Shown here: piece after piece, positions 28,044-37,650 of the stretch | How positions within the stretch are numbered: the first letter of the stretch is position 1 | Layout: each line of letters starts with the position of its first letter | Origin: Halospina denitrificans | GTDB taxonomy: Bacteria > Pseudomonadota > Gammaproteobacteria > Pseudomonadales > Oleiphilaceae | Direction of reading: 5' to 3' | NCBI RefSeq assembly: GCF_004364635.1 | Contig: NZ_SOAX01000002.1 | Location: forward strand, 663,519-727,518 | DNA length: 64,000 nt | Notes under the pieces: generated by a model | What the model was told of the DNA's origin: nothing | Database searches by the model: none | What the model saw: the letters and a program-made list of their open reading frames with translations, nothing else | Made by a program: the position numbers and the translations under genes

Positions 28044-29543
28044 TTATTCCTGGTCTTCGAACCATGGCGCGCGGGCTGTCATGATCAGCTGACCGGCACG
28101 GTCTTCATCCATGCCTTCAATGTCGAGCAGCTCATCGACCGACTGTTCCGCCAGGTCTTCCATACTGCAGATCCCCTTGCCCGCCAGCGTTCCCGCCAGC
28201 TCGGGGTCCATACCATCCATCTCCAGCAGGTCCTGCTGCGGCTCGTTGCTGCTTTCGCCGCCCTCAACGTCGCTTGCCAGGGCTTCGTTCAGCATGCCGT
28301 TTCTGGCACGTTCACGCAGTTCTTCCACCAGGTCTTCGTCAAAGCCTTCAATCGCGAGCATTTCATCCCGCGGTACATAGGCGATTTCCTCCAGGGTGGT
28401 GAAGCCTTCCTCCACCAGAACCTGGGCAAGTTCCTCATCCGCCTCCAGGAAGCGGATGAAATGATTGACCAGCCGCTGAGCTTCCTGTTCCTGCTTTTCC
28501 TCAGCCTCGCTTTCGGTCATCACGTTCAGTTCCCAGCCCGTCAGCTCACTGGCAAGGCGTACGTTCTGCCCACCTCGCCCGATGGCCTGGGCCAGGTTGT
28601 CCTCGGCGACGGCAACCTCCATCGAGTGGGTGTCCTCGTCGATCACAATCGACACCACCTCGGCAGGCGCCATGGCGTTAATCACCAGCTGCGCCGGGTT
28701 GTCATCGAAGGTGACAATGTCGACGCGCTCACCGCCCAGCTCGTTGGATACGGCCTGAACACGAGCGCCCCGCATCCCCACGCAGGCCCCGACAGGATCA
28801 ATACGACCGTCGTTGGTCTTGACTGCAATCTTGGCGCGCGAACCCGGGTCACGAGCGGCGCCCTTGATCTCAATCAGCTCTTCCGCGATCTCGGGCACTT
28901 CAATACGGAACAGCTCGATCAGCATCTTCGGACTGGTCCGGCTCAGAATCAGCTGCTGGCCGCGATGGTCGGTGCGGATGTCAAGCAGCAGCGCCCGTAC
29001 CCGGTCGCCCATGCGAAAGGTTTCACGGGCGATGAGCTGGTCGCGGGGCAGCAATGCCTCGGCATTGCCACTGAGCTCAACAATGACGTTGTCACGGGTT
29101 ACCTTTTTCACAGACCCGGAAACCAGCTCACCGACCCGGTCGCGATAGCTGTCGACAACCCGGGCGCGTTCAGCCTCGCGAACCTTCTGGAAGATGATCT
29201 GCTTCGCGGCCTGGGCGCCGATGCGCCCGAACGAGACCGACTCGACCTCTTCCTCATGCACATCGCCGGGCTGCAGGGAGGGATCGATCTGCTCCGCTTC
29301 CTGAAGCGTCAACTCCGTTCCGAGCGCCGGCACGGCGTCGTTGTCAACCACGAGCCAGCGGCGGTAGGTGGCGTATTCGCCGGTCTTGCGGTCCACCGAC
29401 ACGCGAAGATCGGCGTCCTCGTCGTCATAACGCTTCTTGGCCGCAGCCGCCAGGGCCAGTTCGATCGCTTCGAAAATAACGTCCTTATCGACGTCCTTTT
29501 CGTTGGAAACGGCCTCGACAACCATCAGGATTTCTTTATTCAT
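28044..29543 (-). CDS. nusA: Transcription termination/antitermination factor NusA
   Basis: Binds RNA polymerase and modulates pausing, termination and antitermination. The 499-residue product has the N-terminal polymerase-binding domain, an S1 domain (about 135-200), two KH domains (with [14 protein letters not shown] and [13 protein letters not shown]) and two C-terminal helix-hairpin-helix repeats ([12 protein letters not shown] and [12 protein letters not shown]). The duplicated C-terminal acidic repeats are the gammaproteobacterial form. It lies between rimP and infB. Confidence 0.97.
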   Translation of the reverse strand: MNKEILMVVEAVSNEKDVDKDVIFEAIELALAAAAKKRYDDEDADLRVSVDRKTGEYATYRRWLVVDNDAVPALGTELTLQEAEQIDPSLQPGDVHEEEVESVSFGRIGAQAAKQIIFQKVREAERARVVDSYRDRVGELVSGSVKKVTRDNVIVELSGNAEALLPRDQLIARETFRMGDRVRALLLDIRTDHRGQQLILSRTSPKMLIELFRIEVPEIAEELIEIKGAARDPGSRAKIAVKTNDGRIDPVGACVGMRGARVQAVSNELGGERVDIVTFDDNPAQLVINAMAPAEVVSIVIDEDTHSMEVAVAEDNLAQAIGRGGQNVRLASELTGWELNVMTESEAEEKQEQEAQRLVNHFIRFLEADEELAQVLVEEGFTTLEEIAYVPRDEMLAIEGFDEDLVEELRERARNGMLNEALASDVEGGESSNEPQQDLLEMDGMDPELAGTLAGKGICSMEDLAEQSVDELLDIEGMDEDRAGQLIMTARAPWFEDQE

Positions 29544-29582
29544 TAAACAGCCCTGCCTTTCCTTTAAGCCTGATTCTGCTCT

Positions 29583-30041
29583 TCATTCGAAAACCGGGAC
29601 GACGCGCGCGCTTTCAATGGTTTCAAACGGGAGCTGCAGTTCGTATTCATCCACAACGAGGCAGATGTCGTCGCCTTCCACGGCCCGCAGTATACCCTTG
29701 TATTTCCGACGCCCCTCGAACGGTTCAGAAAGCTTGATACTCAGTAACGACCCGATGAATTCCCGGTACTGATCCCTGTGAAACAGGGGCCGGTCCATGC
29801 CGGGCGAGGAAACTTCCAGTGTATATCGGTTACCAATGGGGTCTTCCACGTCCAGCACGCCACTCACCTGACGACTCACCTGCTCACAGTCATCGACGGT
29901 GATGCCGTCGGCATGGTCGATATAGACACGAACCACGGAGTGATTGCCCTGGGGGAGATACTCAATTCCCCAGCAGACAAACCCCAGCCCTTCTATAACC
30001 GGGGTCAACAGTGTTTCCAGCTTCTTAACCTTTGCGGACAA
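29583..30041 (-). CDS. rimP: Ribosome maturation factor RimP
   Basis: Needed for maturation of the 30S subunit. The 152-residue product shows the N-terminal RimP domain (VIEGLGFVCWGIEYLP, RVYIDHADGITVDDCEQVSR) and the Sm-like C-terminal domain. I start at TTG 30041: it gives the usual RimP length and has AGGGGCGAA immediately before it, while the longer in-frame reading passes through the upstream terminator hairpin. It opens the rimP-nusA-infB-rbfA-truB series. Confidence 0.92.
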   Translation of the reverse strand: MSAKVKKLETLLTPVIEGLGFVCWGIEYLPQGNHSVVRVYIDHADGITVDDCEQVSRQVSGVLDVEDPIGNRYTLEVSSPGMDRPLFHRDQYREFIGSLLSIKLSEPFEGRRKYKGILRAVEGDDICLVVDEYELQLPFETIESARVVPVFE

Positions 30042-30101
30042 TTCGCCCCTGCCTGCTTCCAGATTCTTCAGTGAACCACGAATTTGCCGTGATTCAGAAA
30101 C

Positions 30102-30129
30102 AAAAAAAGGGCCCTTCCAGCCCCTTTTC
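30102..30129 (-). terminator. Terminator-like hairpin upstream of rimP
   Basis: The minus strand reads AAAAGGGGC, a short loop and GCCCTTTTTTT, a 8-9 bp stem with one bulged base and a seven-T run. It overlaps the stop of the possible 52-residue ORF and would separate it from rimP. Confidence 0.65.
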
Positions 30130-30286
30130 AAGACGTGGCTCTTCCCTTGGGAGGCCACAGAACGAAAAGCCGGTCGTGCCCGATACGCACAACCTGGACC
30201 CCGTCTAACGGGATCCGCGGGCTGGTGAACTCACCCCCGCCAGGACCGCTCCGGCAATTTTCCCGGAGCAGCTCCTTACTGGCCAT
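30128..30286 (-). CDS. Possible 52-residue small protein
   Basis: The ORF runs MASKELLREN through IPLDGVQVVRIGHDRLFVLW to a basic end and stops on a terminator hairpin. Only a weak AGGG precedes the ATG. The pattern L-x-G-x-x-V-x-I-x-H in the middle loosely recalls the short hemin-uptake protein HemP, but the C-terminus differs, so I do not assign it. It occupies the stretch between tRNA-Leu and rimP where related genomes often have another tRNA. Coding status is uncertain. Confidence 0.35.
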   Translation of the reverse strand: MASKELLRENCRSGPGGGEFTSPRIPLDGVQVVRIGHDRLFVLWPPKGRATS

Positions 30287-30347
30287 AATGCCCTGCCAGC
30301 AGGGCGAAAAGTATAAGTCTCGCCCCAAAACTGGTCAAGGAATGACC

Positions 30348-30397
30348 AAAAAAAACGGCTTGATCGAGGGAAGCAGCACCACCTCTTCCAAGCCGTT
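30348..30397 (-). terminator. Terminator of the tRNA-Leu transcript
   Basis: On the minus strand AAACGGCTT and AAGCCGTTT enclose a loop of about 30 bases and run into eight T, starting 8 bases after the tRNA 3' end. Confidence 0.8.
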
Positions 30398-30404
30398 TCC
30401 CGTA

Positions 30405-30489
30405 TGGTGCCGAAGGCCGGACTTGAACCGGCACGGCTTGCGCCACTAACCCCTCAAGCTAGCGTGTCTACCATTTCCACCACTTCGGC
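30405..30489 (-). tRNA. tRNA-Leu (anticodon GAG)
   Basis: An 85-base class II tRNA. The acceptor stem pairs GCCGAAG with CTTCGGC, the 3' CCA is encoded, the T-arm contains GGTTCAAGTCC, and the anticodon loop TTGAGGG gives GAG. A long variable arm is present, as required for leucine tRNAs. It sits between secG and rimP, the standard gammaproteobacterial position. Confidence 0.96.
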
Positions 30490-30553
30490 ATAACTCGTTG
30501 CGGGACGTATAGTAACGAACCCTCTGCCCGATTTCCAATACCCTGAAGCGGGT

Positions 30554-30979
30554 TTATTCAATCTCGGGCAATTCCTCACCATCCTGATCGGCGTCGCTCT
30601 CCGATGCCTGATCGTCGCCACCCTCACTGTCTTCACTGGTGGCGCCCTCTTCACCCTGCGCTGCATCACCCGAGGCCTGCTCCTGCGCGCCGCTCTGCTC
30701 TTCAACCATCGGCACGCCCGCCTGGGCTCCGACCTCGGCACGCTGCTTGGCATACATGGCCAGGGAGAAGCTGGTTACAAAAAACAGTGCCGCCAGCACG
30801 GCGGTAAGCTTGACCATGAAGCCCACACCGCCGGCGCTGCCGAAAACCGTCTGGGATGAGCCACCCCCGAAGGCGGCCCCGGCGTCCGCGCCCTTGCCCC
30901 TCTGCAGTAGTATGAGGACAACCAGCGCCAGCGCTATAAGCACATGTGCCAACAGAATGGCGGATTCAACCCAGTTCAT
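30554..30979 (-). CDS. secG: Preprotein translocase subunit SecG
   Basis: A small subunit of the SecYEG channel in the inner membrane. The 141 residues show two membrane helices (about 5-24 and 54-75) joined by the SecG loop QRGKGADAGAAFGGGSSQTVFGS, which is family-typical. The C-terminal tail of about 60 residues is unusually long and acidic (many Glu, Asp, Gly), again fitting a salt-adapted organism. It follows tpiA by 11 bases. Confidence 0.95.
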   Translation of the reverse strand: MNWVESAILLAHVLIALALVVLILLQRGKGADAGAAFGGGSSQTVFGSAGGVGFMVKLTAVLAALFFVTSFSLAMYAKQRAEVGAQAGVPMVEEQSGAQEQASGDAAQGEEGATSEDSEGGDDQASESDADQDGEELPEIE

Positions 30980-30990
30980 AGTCCAGTCTC

Positions 30991-31749
30991 TTACGCTGCC
31001 CGACAGATCGCGGCGAAGTCCGTAGCGCTCAGCGAAGCCCCACCAATCAGGCCGCCATCAATGTCCGGTTGTGCAAACAATTCTTCGGCAGTTTCCGGCT
31101 TCACACTGCCGCCGTAGATAATCGGTATCTCGCTCGCGCCCCTGTCATAATCCGCCAGCAATGAGCGGATGTGGGCGTGAACCGTCTGCGCCTCCTGCGC
31201 GGAGGCACTCTTGCCTGTGCCAATGGCCCAGACAGGCTCATAGGCAACACACACATGGCGCCAGTCCGACCCGGGAACACCATCCAGACCCCGTTCGATC
31301 TGGCGGCCGACAACGCTCAGGGTATTCCCCGCTTCACGCTCTTCCAGCGACTCGCCTACACACAGGATCGGGTCGAGCCCGGCCGCCAGCGCCTGATGGA
31401 TCTTGCTGTTAACCAGCTCATCGGTTTCCCCGAAATACTGGCGACGTTCGGAGTGCCCGACAATGGCGAAGCTGCAATGCTGATCCGCCGCCATAAGGGC
31501 ACCAATCTCACCCGTGTAGGCGCCGGTCTCCCAGGCTGACACATCCTGGACGCCAACCATAACCCGTCTACCGCCCTCACAGTTGAGGGCGTCACGCAGC
31601 GTCGGCACCAGGATCGCAGGTGGCATGATCGCAACCTCAACGGCCGGATCAAGCCCCTCCAGTGCCGGCACCATGGCATCGGCATATTCAGTGGCGAAGG
31701 CGCCACTGCCATTCAGTTTCCAGTTTGCTGCTATCAGCCGCCGTCGCAT
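30991..31749 (-). CDS. tpiA: Triosephosphate isomerase
   Basis: Interconverts dihydroxyacetone phosphate and glyceraldehyde 3-phosphate. The 252-residue TIM barrel has the N-terminal NWKLNGS with its substrate-binding Asn and Lys, the catalytic His in GHSERR, the catalytic Glu in YEPVWAIGTGKSA, and the phosphate-binding YGGSVKP and IGGASL loops. It is upstream of secG and has its own likely promoter in the gap after glmM. Confidence 0.97.
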   Translation of the reverse strand: MRRRLIAANWKLNGSGAFATEYADAMVPALEGLDPAVEVAIMPPAILVPTLRDALNCEGGRRVMVGVQDVSAWETGAYTGEIGALMAADQHCSFAIVGHSERRQYFGETDELVNSKIHQALAAGLDPILCVGESLEEREAGNTLSVVGRQIERGLDGVPGSDWRHVCVAYEPVWAIGTGKSASAQEAQTVHAHIRSLLADYDRGASEIPIIYGGSVKPETAEELFAQPDIDGGLIGGASLSATDFAAICRAA

Positions 31750-31777
31750 AATCCAACCCGTTTTTCAGGGAGGCGGC

Positions 31778-31806
31778 ACTATACCCAAGATGTCAGCGTG
31801 GCGCAA
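31778..31806 (-). promoter_or_regulatory. Likely tpiA-secG promoter
   Basis: On the minus strand TTGCGC (31806-31801) and TATAGT (31783-31778) are 17 bases apart, 29 bases before the tpiA ATG. Confidence 0.5.
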
Positions 31807-31812
31807 GGAAGC

Positions 31813-33156
31813 TCAGGGCGCCTCACGGCGCACGGTCTCCGCAAGCTCGTTGACAATGCGCCCGATGAGCCCGGCATCTTCGCCTTCCGCCATGACACGA
31901 ACGACCGGCTCGGTGCCGGAAGCCCGCAACAGTATTCGTCCGGCGGCACCGAGGCGCTCTTCCGCCTGTTCAACCGCTTTCTGGATGCCGGGTACCTGGT
32001 CTGGATCAAAACGCTGGGTCACATGCACGTTCACCGTCTCCTGCGGCAGACGGGTGACTCCCCGGCAAAGCTCCGCCAGCGAATGCTCCCGCTGACGCAT
32101 CGCCACCAGCACCTGCAGGGCGGAGACAATGCCGTCCCCGGTTGAGGTGCAGTCCCGGCAGACAATGTGCCCGGAACCTTCACCGCCAATCAGCCAGCCC
32201 CGATGTACCAGCTCTTCCATGACATAGCGGTCACCGACCTTCGCGCGCGCAAAGGGGACTCCGAGGCGATCCAGGGCCTGCTCAACGCCCAGATTGGTCA
32301 TCAGGGTGCCCACCACACCACCGGAGAGACCGCCCGCGTCCCAGCGCTGGCGCGCGATGACATAGAGCAGTTCGTCGCCGTCGATCAACCGCCCCGTGTG
32401 ATCCACCATGATGACGCGGTCACCGTCACCATCAAATGCCACCCCCAGATCCGCGCCGGTCTCCGCAACCCGCTTCTGGAGTGCTTCCGGGGAGGTGGAG
32501 CCACATTCTTCATTGATGTTGAGACCGTCCGGCTGCGCGCCCATGACCGTCACCCGAGCGCCGAGCTCCCGGAACACACTGGGGGCAACATGGTAGGTCG
32601 CACCATGGGCGCAATCGACCACCATGTGCAGCCCCTCAAGGCTGAAATGGGCGGGAACCGTACTCTTGCAGAACTCCACATAGCGGCCCGGCGCATCGTC
32701 CACCCGGACCGCCTTACCAAGATCGGCGGCTTCCACAACCGCCAGGTCCCGATCAATCCACTGCTCGATACGGTTCTCCATGGCGTCGTCCAGCTTGGTG
32801 CCGTCGGCGGAGAAGAACTTGATCCCGTTGTCGTAATGGGGATTGTGGGAGGCGCTGATCACAATGCCAGCGGCGGCCCTGAAGGTCCGGGTCAGGTAGG
32901 CGATCGCGGGCGTCGGCATGGGCCCCAGCAGGCGAACATCCATGCCGGCGGCCGACAACCCCGCCTCCAGGGCCGACTCGAACATGTAGCCGGAAAGCCG
33001 CGTATCCTTGCCGATCAGCATGGTGTTGGCCTGGCCCTCGCGCCGGAATGCCCGCCCGGCAGCCCAGCCAAGCTTGAGAATGAAGTCGGGGGTTATCGGT
33101 GCCTCACCAACCCTGCCCCGAATGCCATCCGTACCGAAATACTGCCGTTCACCCAT
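31813..33156 (-). CDS. glmM: Phosphoglucosamine mutase
   Basis: Converts glucosamine 6-phosphate to glucosamine 1-phosphate for UDP-GlcNAc and cell-wall synthesis. The 447 residues carry [11 protein letters not shown] near the N-terminus, the phosphoserine loop [15 protein letters not shown], the metal-binding DGDGDR motif and a C-terminal GEGSGHI-type sugar loop. I use the ATG at 33156, with GGAG upstream, rather than a longer reading inside folP. The start overlaps the folP stop by 8 bases, as in the usual folP-glmM pair. Confidence 0.96.
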   Translation of the reverse strand: MGERQYFGTDGIRGRVGEAPITPDFILKLGWAAGRAFRREGQANTMLIGKDTRLSGYMFESALEAGLSAAGMDVRLLGPMPTPAIAYLTRTFRAAAGIVISASHNPHYDNGIKFFSADGTKLDDAMENRIEQWIDRDLAVVEAADLGKAVRVDDAPGRYVEFCKSTVPAHFSLEGLHMVVDCAHGATYHVAPSVFRELGARVTVMGAQPDGLNINEECGSTSPEALQKRVAETGADLGVAFDGDGDRVIMVDHTGRLIDGDELLYVIARQRWDAGGLSGGVVGTLMTNLGVEQALDRLGVPFARAKVGDRYVMEELVHRGWLIGGEGSGHIVCRDCTSTGDGIVSALQVLVAMRQREHSLAELCRGVTRLPQETVNVHVTQRFDPDQVPGIQKAVEQAEERLGAAGRILLRASGTEPVVRVMAEGEDAGLIGRIVNELAETVRREAP

Positions 33157-33988
33157 ACTCCTGCTCCCTGTTGCCATCAAGCGCACTTACCAGTCGCGCC
33201 GCATCCACTGTCTCCGGAACATCATGCGCACGCACCACGGCTGCCCCTTTCATCATGGCCACCGTGGCGGCGGCGACACTTGCCGGCATTCGATGGGCCA
33301 GATCCCGCCCGGTCACCTTCCCCAGCATGGATTTGCGCGACATCCCCACCAGCACCGGCAATCCCTCAGCGGTTATTGTTTCCAGCCGGTCCAGCAGGGT
33401 TAAGTTGTGCTCCAGCGTCTTGCCAAAGCCAAATCCCGGATCAAGCATGATCCGCTCCCGGACAATTCCCGCCTCGATAAGCTCCTGCGTCCGGCTCCTG
33501 AGAAAGGCCAGCACATCAAGCACAACATCGTCAGCGTACTCGGGTTGCTGCTGCATGGTCGCCGGCTCACCCTGCATGTGCATGATGCAGACGGGCAGCC
33601 CCGAGTCACGGGCGGCCTCCACGGCGCCCTCACGGCGCAGTGAGCGCACGTCATTGATCAGTGTGGCGCCCAGTCGTGCACCTTCCCGCATCACCTCGGG
33701 GGTGCTCGTGTCCAGGGACAGGGGAATATCAAGCTCGCTCCGGATGGCTTCCAGGACGGGGCAGACACGGTCAAGTTCTTCCTGGATCGGCACCGGTTCG
33801 GCCCCCGGACGCGTTGATTCACCCCCGATATCCAGGCAATCCGCCCCTGCCTCCACCATGGTACGCGCCTGCTGAAGCGCGGCTTCCCGGTCCGCAAAAC
33901 GACCACCATCGGAAAAGGAGTCGGGGGTAACATTGAGCACGCCCATCACAGCGGGCCATTGCGCCCCCGGAATGATCGAATGGTTCAT
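33149..33988 (-). CDS. folP: Dihydropteroate synthase
   Basis: Joins p-aminobenzoate to 6-hydroxymethyl-dihydropterin diphosphate in folate synthesis; this is the sulfonamide target. The 279-residue product has the two Pfam signatures [14 protein letters not shown] and [16 protein letters not shown] (seen as [16 protein letters not shown]), and the later RSxK-like segment GMSRKSMLG. It follows ftsH and overlaps glmM, so an ftsH-folP-glmM transcript is likely. Confidence 0.96.
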   Translation of the reverse strand: MNHSIIPGAQWPAVMGVLNVTPDSFSDGGRFADREAALQQARTMVEAGADCLDIGGESTRPGAEPVPIQEELDRVCPVLEAIRSELDIPLSLDTSTPEVMREGARLGATLINDVRSLRREGAVEAARDSGLPVCIMHMQGEPATMQQQPEYADDVVLDVLAFLRSRTQELIEAGIVRERIMLDPGFGFGKTLEHNLTLLDRLETITAEGLPVLVGMSRKSMLGKVTGRDLAHRMPASVAAATVAMMKGAAVVRAHDVPETVDAARLVSALDGNREQEYG

Positions 33989-34061
33989 GGGTCTGCCTCA
34001 TCAAACGAAAAACGCTCCCGGCATGCCGACGGGAGCGTGTTCGGAAGGGTTCCGGGGCGGG

Positions 34062-35999
34062 TCAGTGTTCCCCGGCAGGGTGGCCGGACTCGCCGCCCTC
34101 CGACGCCTCGTCACCGTTACTCGCGTTCAGGTCCTGGGTGACCCGCTCCCCGTCGCTGTCATCATCATCCCACCCCTGGGGCGGACGCGGCACCTTGCCG
34201 GCCATGATGTCGTTGATCTGGGCACTGTCGATGGTTTCGTACTTCATCAGCGCATCCGCCATCAACTGCAGCTTATCCATGTTATCGACGAGGATCTGCT
34301 TGGCCGTATCATAGCACTCATCGATGATGCGGCGGATCTCCTCGTCGATGGCATGTGCTGTCTGGCCCGATACGCCCTTGCCACCAGCGCCTGTGTCATA
34401 ACCGGCAAAGGGCTCATCACGGTCTTCGTCATACATCAGCGGCCCCAGTTTCTCTGAGAGGCCCCACTTGGTCACCATGTTACGCGCCAGTTCGGTGGCA
34501 CGCTTGATGTCGTTCTGGGCCCCGGTGGTCACACCTTCCTTGCCAAGGGTGAGTTCCTCGGCAATCCGGCCGCCAAAGAGGCTGCAGATCTGGCTGATGA
34601 TGTAGCGGCGCGTGTAGCTGTACTTATCCTCCTCGGGGAGGAACATGGTCACGCCAAGCGCCCGCCCACGCGGGATGATGCTGACCTTGTAGACCGGGTC
34701 ATGCTCCGGCACCAGCCGGCCAACAATGGCATGGCCGGACTCGTGATTGGCTGTGTTGAGCTTTTCCTTCTCGGACATGACCATGGACTTGCGCTCCGAG
34801 CCCATCATGATCTTGTCCTTGGCCAGATCCAGCTCTTCCATGGAGACCAGGCGCTTGTTCCGGCGCGCCGCGAACAGCGCCGCCTCGTTGACCAGGTTCT
34901 CCAGATCGGCACCGGAGAAGCCGGGCGTACCGCGTGCGATGTCCTTGGGCTCGACGCCATCCGCCAGGGGCACCTTGCTGAGGTGAACCTTGAGCACCTG
35001 CTCACGGCCGCGGATATCCGGCAGCGGCACCTGCACCTGGCGGTCAAAACGGCCAGGGCGCAGCAGGGCCGGGTCAAGGACGTCCGGGCGGTTGGTGGCG
35101 GCGATAACGATAACGCCCTCGTTGCCCTCAAAGCCGTCCATTTCGACAAGCAGCTGGTTCAGGGTCTGTTCCCGCTCATCGTGCCCACCGCCCATGCCGG
35201 CACCACGCTGGCGACCAACGGCGTCGATCTCATCGATGAAGATGATGCAGGGACTCTGCTTCTTGGCCTGCTCGAACATGTCCCGGACCCGGGATGCACC
35301 AACGCCGACGAACATCTCGACGAAGTCCGAACCGGAGATGGAGAAAAACGGCACCTTGGCCTCGCCCGCGATGGCCTTGGCGAGCAGTGTCTTACCGGTA
35401 CCCGGGGCGCCCACCATCAGCACCCCCTTGGGAATATGGCCGCCGAGGCGCTGGAACTTGCTGGGATCCTTGAGGAAGTCCACCAGCTCCATGACGTCTT
35501 CCTTGGCCTCGTCAACACCGGCCACATCACTGAAGCCGGTCTTGATCTGCTCCTCGCTCATCAGGCGGGCCTTGCTCTTGCCGAAGGACATGGGGCCTTT
35601 GCCACCACCGCCTCCGCCCTGCATCTGGCGCATGAAGAAGATGAAGATGGCAATGATGATCAGGATCGGGAATGACGCCACCAGCAACTGGGTCCAGATG
35701 CTCTGGCCGGACGCTTCCTTGCCGGTGACCTGCACATCGTTGTTGTAGAGGTCATCCATCAGGTTGGGGTCCTCGACCGCCGGCCGGGTGGTCGTGAAGT
35801 TGCTGCCACCCTCGCGCTCACCGGTAATCGTCTGCCCCTGGATGGTCACTTCCTGGACCTGACCGCTGCGCACCATCTCGATGAACTGGGAGTAGTTGAC
35901 CTGGTCCTGCTGTGGCTCGGGGTTGAAGTTCTGGAACACCATCAACAGCACCGCCGCGATGACCAGCCACAGGACCAGATTTTTCGCCATATCGTTCAA
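34062..35999 (-). CDS. ftsH: ATP-dependent zinc metalloprotease FtsH
   Basis: A membrane-anchored AAA+ protease that degrades regulators such as sigma-32 and damaged membrane proteins. The 645 residues have two membrane helices (about 7-26 and 105-125) around a periplasmic loop, Walker A (GAPGTGKT), Walker B ([11 protein letters not shown]), an SRH region and the zinc site [14 protein letters not shown] at 35999 with a GGGTGAG site five bases upstream is the best start; an ATG three codons later (MAKNLVLW) is possible but has no nearby ribosome site. Confidence 0.96.
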   Translation of the reverse strand: MNDMAKNLVLWLVIAAVLLMVFQNFNPEPQQDQVNYSQFIEMVRSGQVQEVTIQGQTITGEREGGSNFTTTRPAVEDPNLMDDLYNNDVQVTGKEASGQSIWTQLLVASFPILIIIAIFIFFMRQMQGGGGGGKGPMSFGKSKARLMSEEQIKTGFSDVAGVDEAKEDVMELVDFLKDPSKFQRLGGHIPKGVLMVGAPGTGKTLLAKAIAGEAKVPFFSISGSDFVEMFVGVGASRVRDMFEQAKKQSPCIIFIDEIDAVGRQRGAGMGGGHDEREQTLNQLLVEMDGFEGNEGVIVIAATNRPDVLDPALLRPGRFDRQVQVPLPDIRGREQVLKVHLSKVPLADGVEPKDIARGTPGFSGADLENLVNEAALFAARRNKRLVSMEELDLAKDKIMMGSERKSMVMSEKEKLNTANHESGHAIVGRLVPEHDPVYKVSIIPRGRALGVTMFLPEEDKYSYTRRYIISQICSLFGGRIAEELTLGKEGVTTGAQNDIKRATELARNMVTKWGLSEKLGPLMYDEDRDEPFAGYDTGAGGKGVSGQTAHAIDEEIRRIIDECYDTAKQILVDNMDKLQLMADALMKYETIDSAQINDIMAGKVPRPPQGWDDDDSDGERVTQDLNASNGDEASEGGESGHPAGEH

Positions 36000-36095
36000 G
36001 ATTACTCACCCATTCTGTCTGCCCGCCCTTTCGGGCGATATACGTCAAACAATACACCAATCGCCCCGGGGGCGACCAGCATACTGGCTGTCTGT

Positions 36096-36728
36096 TCAGG
36101 CGCCCTGGCGGCCACGAAAGCCGCTACAGACCTGATATTGCTCCCTTGAACGAGCCCTTGAGGCGCCCGGTTTGCGTGTCGCAACACGCCGGAAATCCGA
36201 TTTCATGGTTTTCAGCAGGGCATCGAAGCCTTCACCCTGAAAAACCTTGGTCACAAAGGTGCCCCCCGGACGCAGCACCTGCTGGGCCATATCCAGCGCC
36301 AGCTCAATCAGGTTCATGGCGCCGGGAATATCAATGGCGGCCATACCACTCATATTGGGGGCCATATCCGAAATAACAACATCGACAGGCCGATCCCCAA
36401 TCTCTGCAAGAAGCGCATCCAGCACGTCCTGCTCGGTAAAATCGCCCTGTATGAAGCTTACGCCGGGAACCGCATCCATGGGCAGTATATCACTGGCCAC
36501 CACCAGCCCCTGGTCACCGACCTTCTCCGCGGCCACCTGGGACCAGCCGCCCGGGGCCGACCCCAGGTCCACGACCGTCTGGCCACGCCGGAAGAGGCCC
36601 TCCTTCTCGTCAATTTCAAGGAGTTTGTAACTCGCCCGGGAGCGGTAACCGTCCTCCCGTGACTTCTGGACATAAGGATCGCCGTGATGCTCGCGCAACC
36701 AGCGATCACTGCTCTTGGATCGCGCCAA
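36096..36728 (-). CDS. rlmE: 23S rRNA 2'-O-methyltransferase RlmE (FtsJ/RrmJ)
   Basis: Methylates U2552 of 23S rRNA in the 50S subunit. The 210-residue product has the Rossmann SAM-binding motif [15 protein letters not shown], the catalytic K-D-K-E tetrad pattern with SDMAPNMSG and [11 protein letters not shown], and a basic N-terminus ([11 protein letters not shown]). The start is TTG at 36728 preceded by GGGAGAG. It lies upstream of ftsH with a gap of 96 bases, as in E. coli. Confidence 0.95.
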   Translation of the reverse strand: MARSKSSDRWLREHHGDPYVQKSREDGYRSRASYKLLEIDEKEGLFRRGQTVVDLGSAPGGWSQVAAEKVGDQGLVVASDILPMDAVPGVSFIQGDFTEQDVLDALLAEIGDRPVDVVISDMAPNMSGMAAIDIPGAMNLIELALDMAQQVLRPGGTFVTKVFQGEGFDALLKTMKSDFRRVATRKPGASRARSREQYQVCSGFRGRQGA

Positions 36729-36746
36729 ACCGTCTCTCCCGGGGCA

Positions 36747-36775
36747 TTCAATCAGCCCGCCTCGACTGGTATACT
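36747..36775 (+). promoter_or_regulatory. Likely yhbY promoter
   Basis: TTCAAT (36747-36752) and TATACT (36770-36775) are 17 bases apart, 71 bases before the yhbY ATG, in the divergent gap with rlmE. Confidence 0.5.
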
Positions 36776-36846
36776 GCCTATTCTAATGGTCTACCGCCTC
36801 TGGAACAGCCTCGAGCCTGTTATTTCCCCAATCAAGAGAATCAATA

Positions 36847-37149
36847 ATGGCCCTTTCAAAGGAACAGCAGCGCGAATACCGTGCTCGCGCCCATCACCTC
36901 AAGCCCGTCATCCTGATCGGCGACAACGGCGTCTCCGAAGGCCTGACCCAGGAGCTTGAACGGGCCCTGGATGATCACGAGCTGATCAAGGTCAAGATCA
37001 GCTCCACGGACCGCGAGGAGCGCCGTGAAATGCTGGAGGAGGCCTGCAGGGCCACCGGCGCCGAGCTCGTCCAGACCATCGGCAAGGTCGCCGTACTGCT
37101 GCGCCGCGCGAAGGATCCCAACCCGAAGCTGTCGAACCTTCGCAAGTAA
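36847..37149 (+). CDS. yhbY: YhbY-type ribosome-associated RNA-binding protein (CRM domain)
   Basis: A 100-residue single CRM domain protein associated with pre-50S ribosomes. It shows the family signature LKPVILIGDNGVSEGLTQEL with the GxxG-type loop, and the C-terminal GKVAVLLRRAKDPN strand. It is transcribed divergently from rlmE and convergently towards greA, the arrangement seen in many gammaproteobacteria. Confidence 0.94.
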   Translation: MALSKEQQREYRARAHHLKPVILIGDNGVSEGLTQELERALDDHELIKVKISSTDREERREMLEEACRATGAELVQTIGKVAVLLRRAKDPNPKLSNLRK

Positions 37150-37167
37150 GCCGCAGCGGCCTCCCGC

Positions 37168-37650
37168 CTACAGGTGCAGCACCTCTTCAATCTCGTATTC
37201 CACGGTACCCGAGGGCACCTGGACGGACACTTCCTCGCCTTCCTCCTTGCCGATCAGGGCACGGGCAATGGGTGAGGAGATGGAGAGGCGCCCCTGCTTG
37301 ATGTCGGCTTCGTCGTCGCCCACGATCTGGTAGGTTTCCGCCTCCTCGGTATCCACGTTGACCAGCCGCACCGTGGTCCCGAAGATCACCTTTCCGGTCT
37401 TCTCGATGGTGGTCACGTCAATCACCTGCGCCGCGGCCAGTTTGCTTTCAATCTCCTGGATGCGACCCTCGACAAAGCTCTGCTGCTCGCGCGCCGCATG
37501 ATACTCCGCGTTTTCCTTGAGGTCGCCATGTTCCCGGGCATCGGCAATCGCCTGGATCACCCGGGGGCGGTCCTCGCTCTTGAGCCTGTACAGCTCATCA
37601 CGCAGGGCCTGTTCGCCCTGCTTGGTCATGGGAACCCGGTTGTTACTCAT
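37168..37650 (-). CDS. greA: Transcription elongation factor GreA
   Basis: Rescues backtracked RNA polymerase by stimulating cleavage of the 3' end of the transcript. The 160 residues comprise the N-terminal coiled coil (about 1-75), with acidic tip residues in the [15 protein letters not shown] segment, and the C-terminal FKBP-like domain ([19 protein letters not shown]). Its start overlaps the carB stop by 8 bases; carB-greA coupling is also known from P. aeruginosa. Confidence 0.97.
   Translation of the reverse strand: MSNNRVPMTKQGEQALRDELYRLKSEDRPRVIQAIADAREHGDLKENAEYHAAREQQSFVEGRIQEIESKLAAAQVIDVTTIEKTGKVIFGTTVRLVNVDTEEAETYQIVGDDEADIKQGRLSISSPIARALIGKEEGEEVSVQVPSGTVEYEIEEVLHL

Noticed and set aside
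24785..28084. A 1099-codon plus-strand reading frame
   Set aside because: It is antisense to truB, rbfA and infB, which have clear domains; long open antisense frames are expected at this GC content, and its translation is low-complexity and His/Leu-rich.
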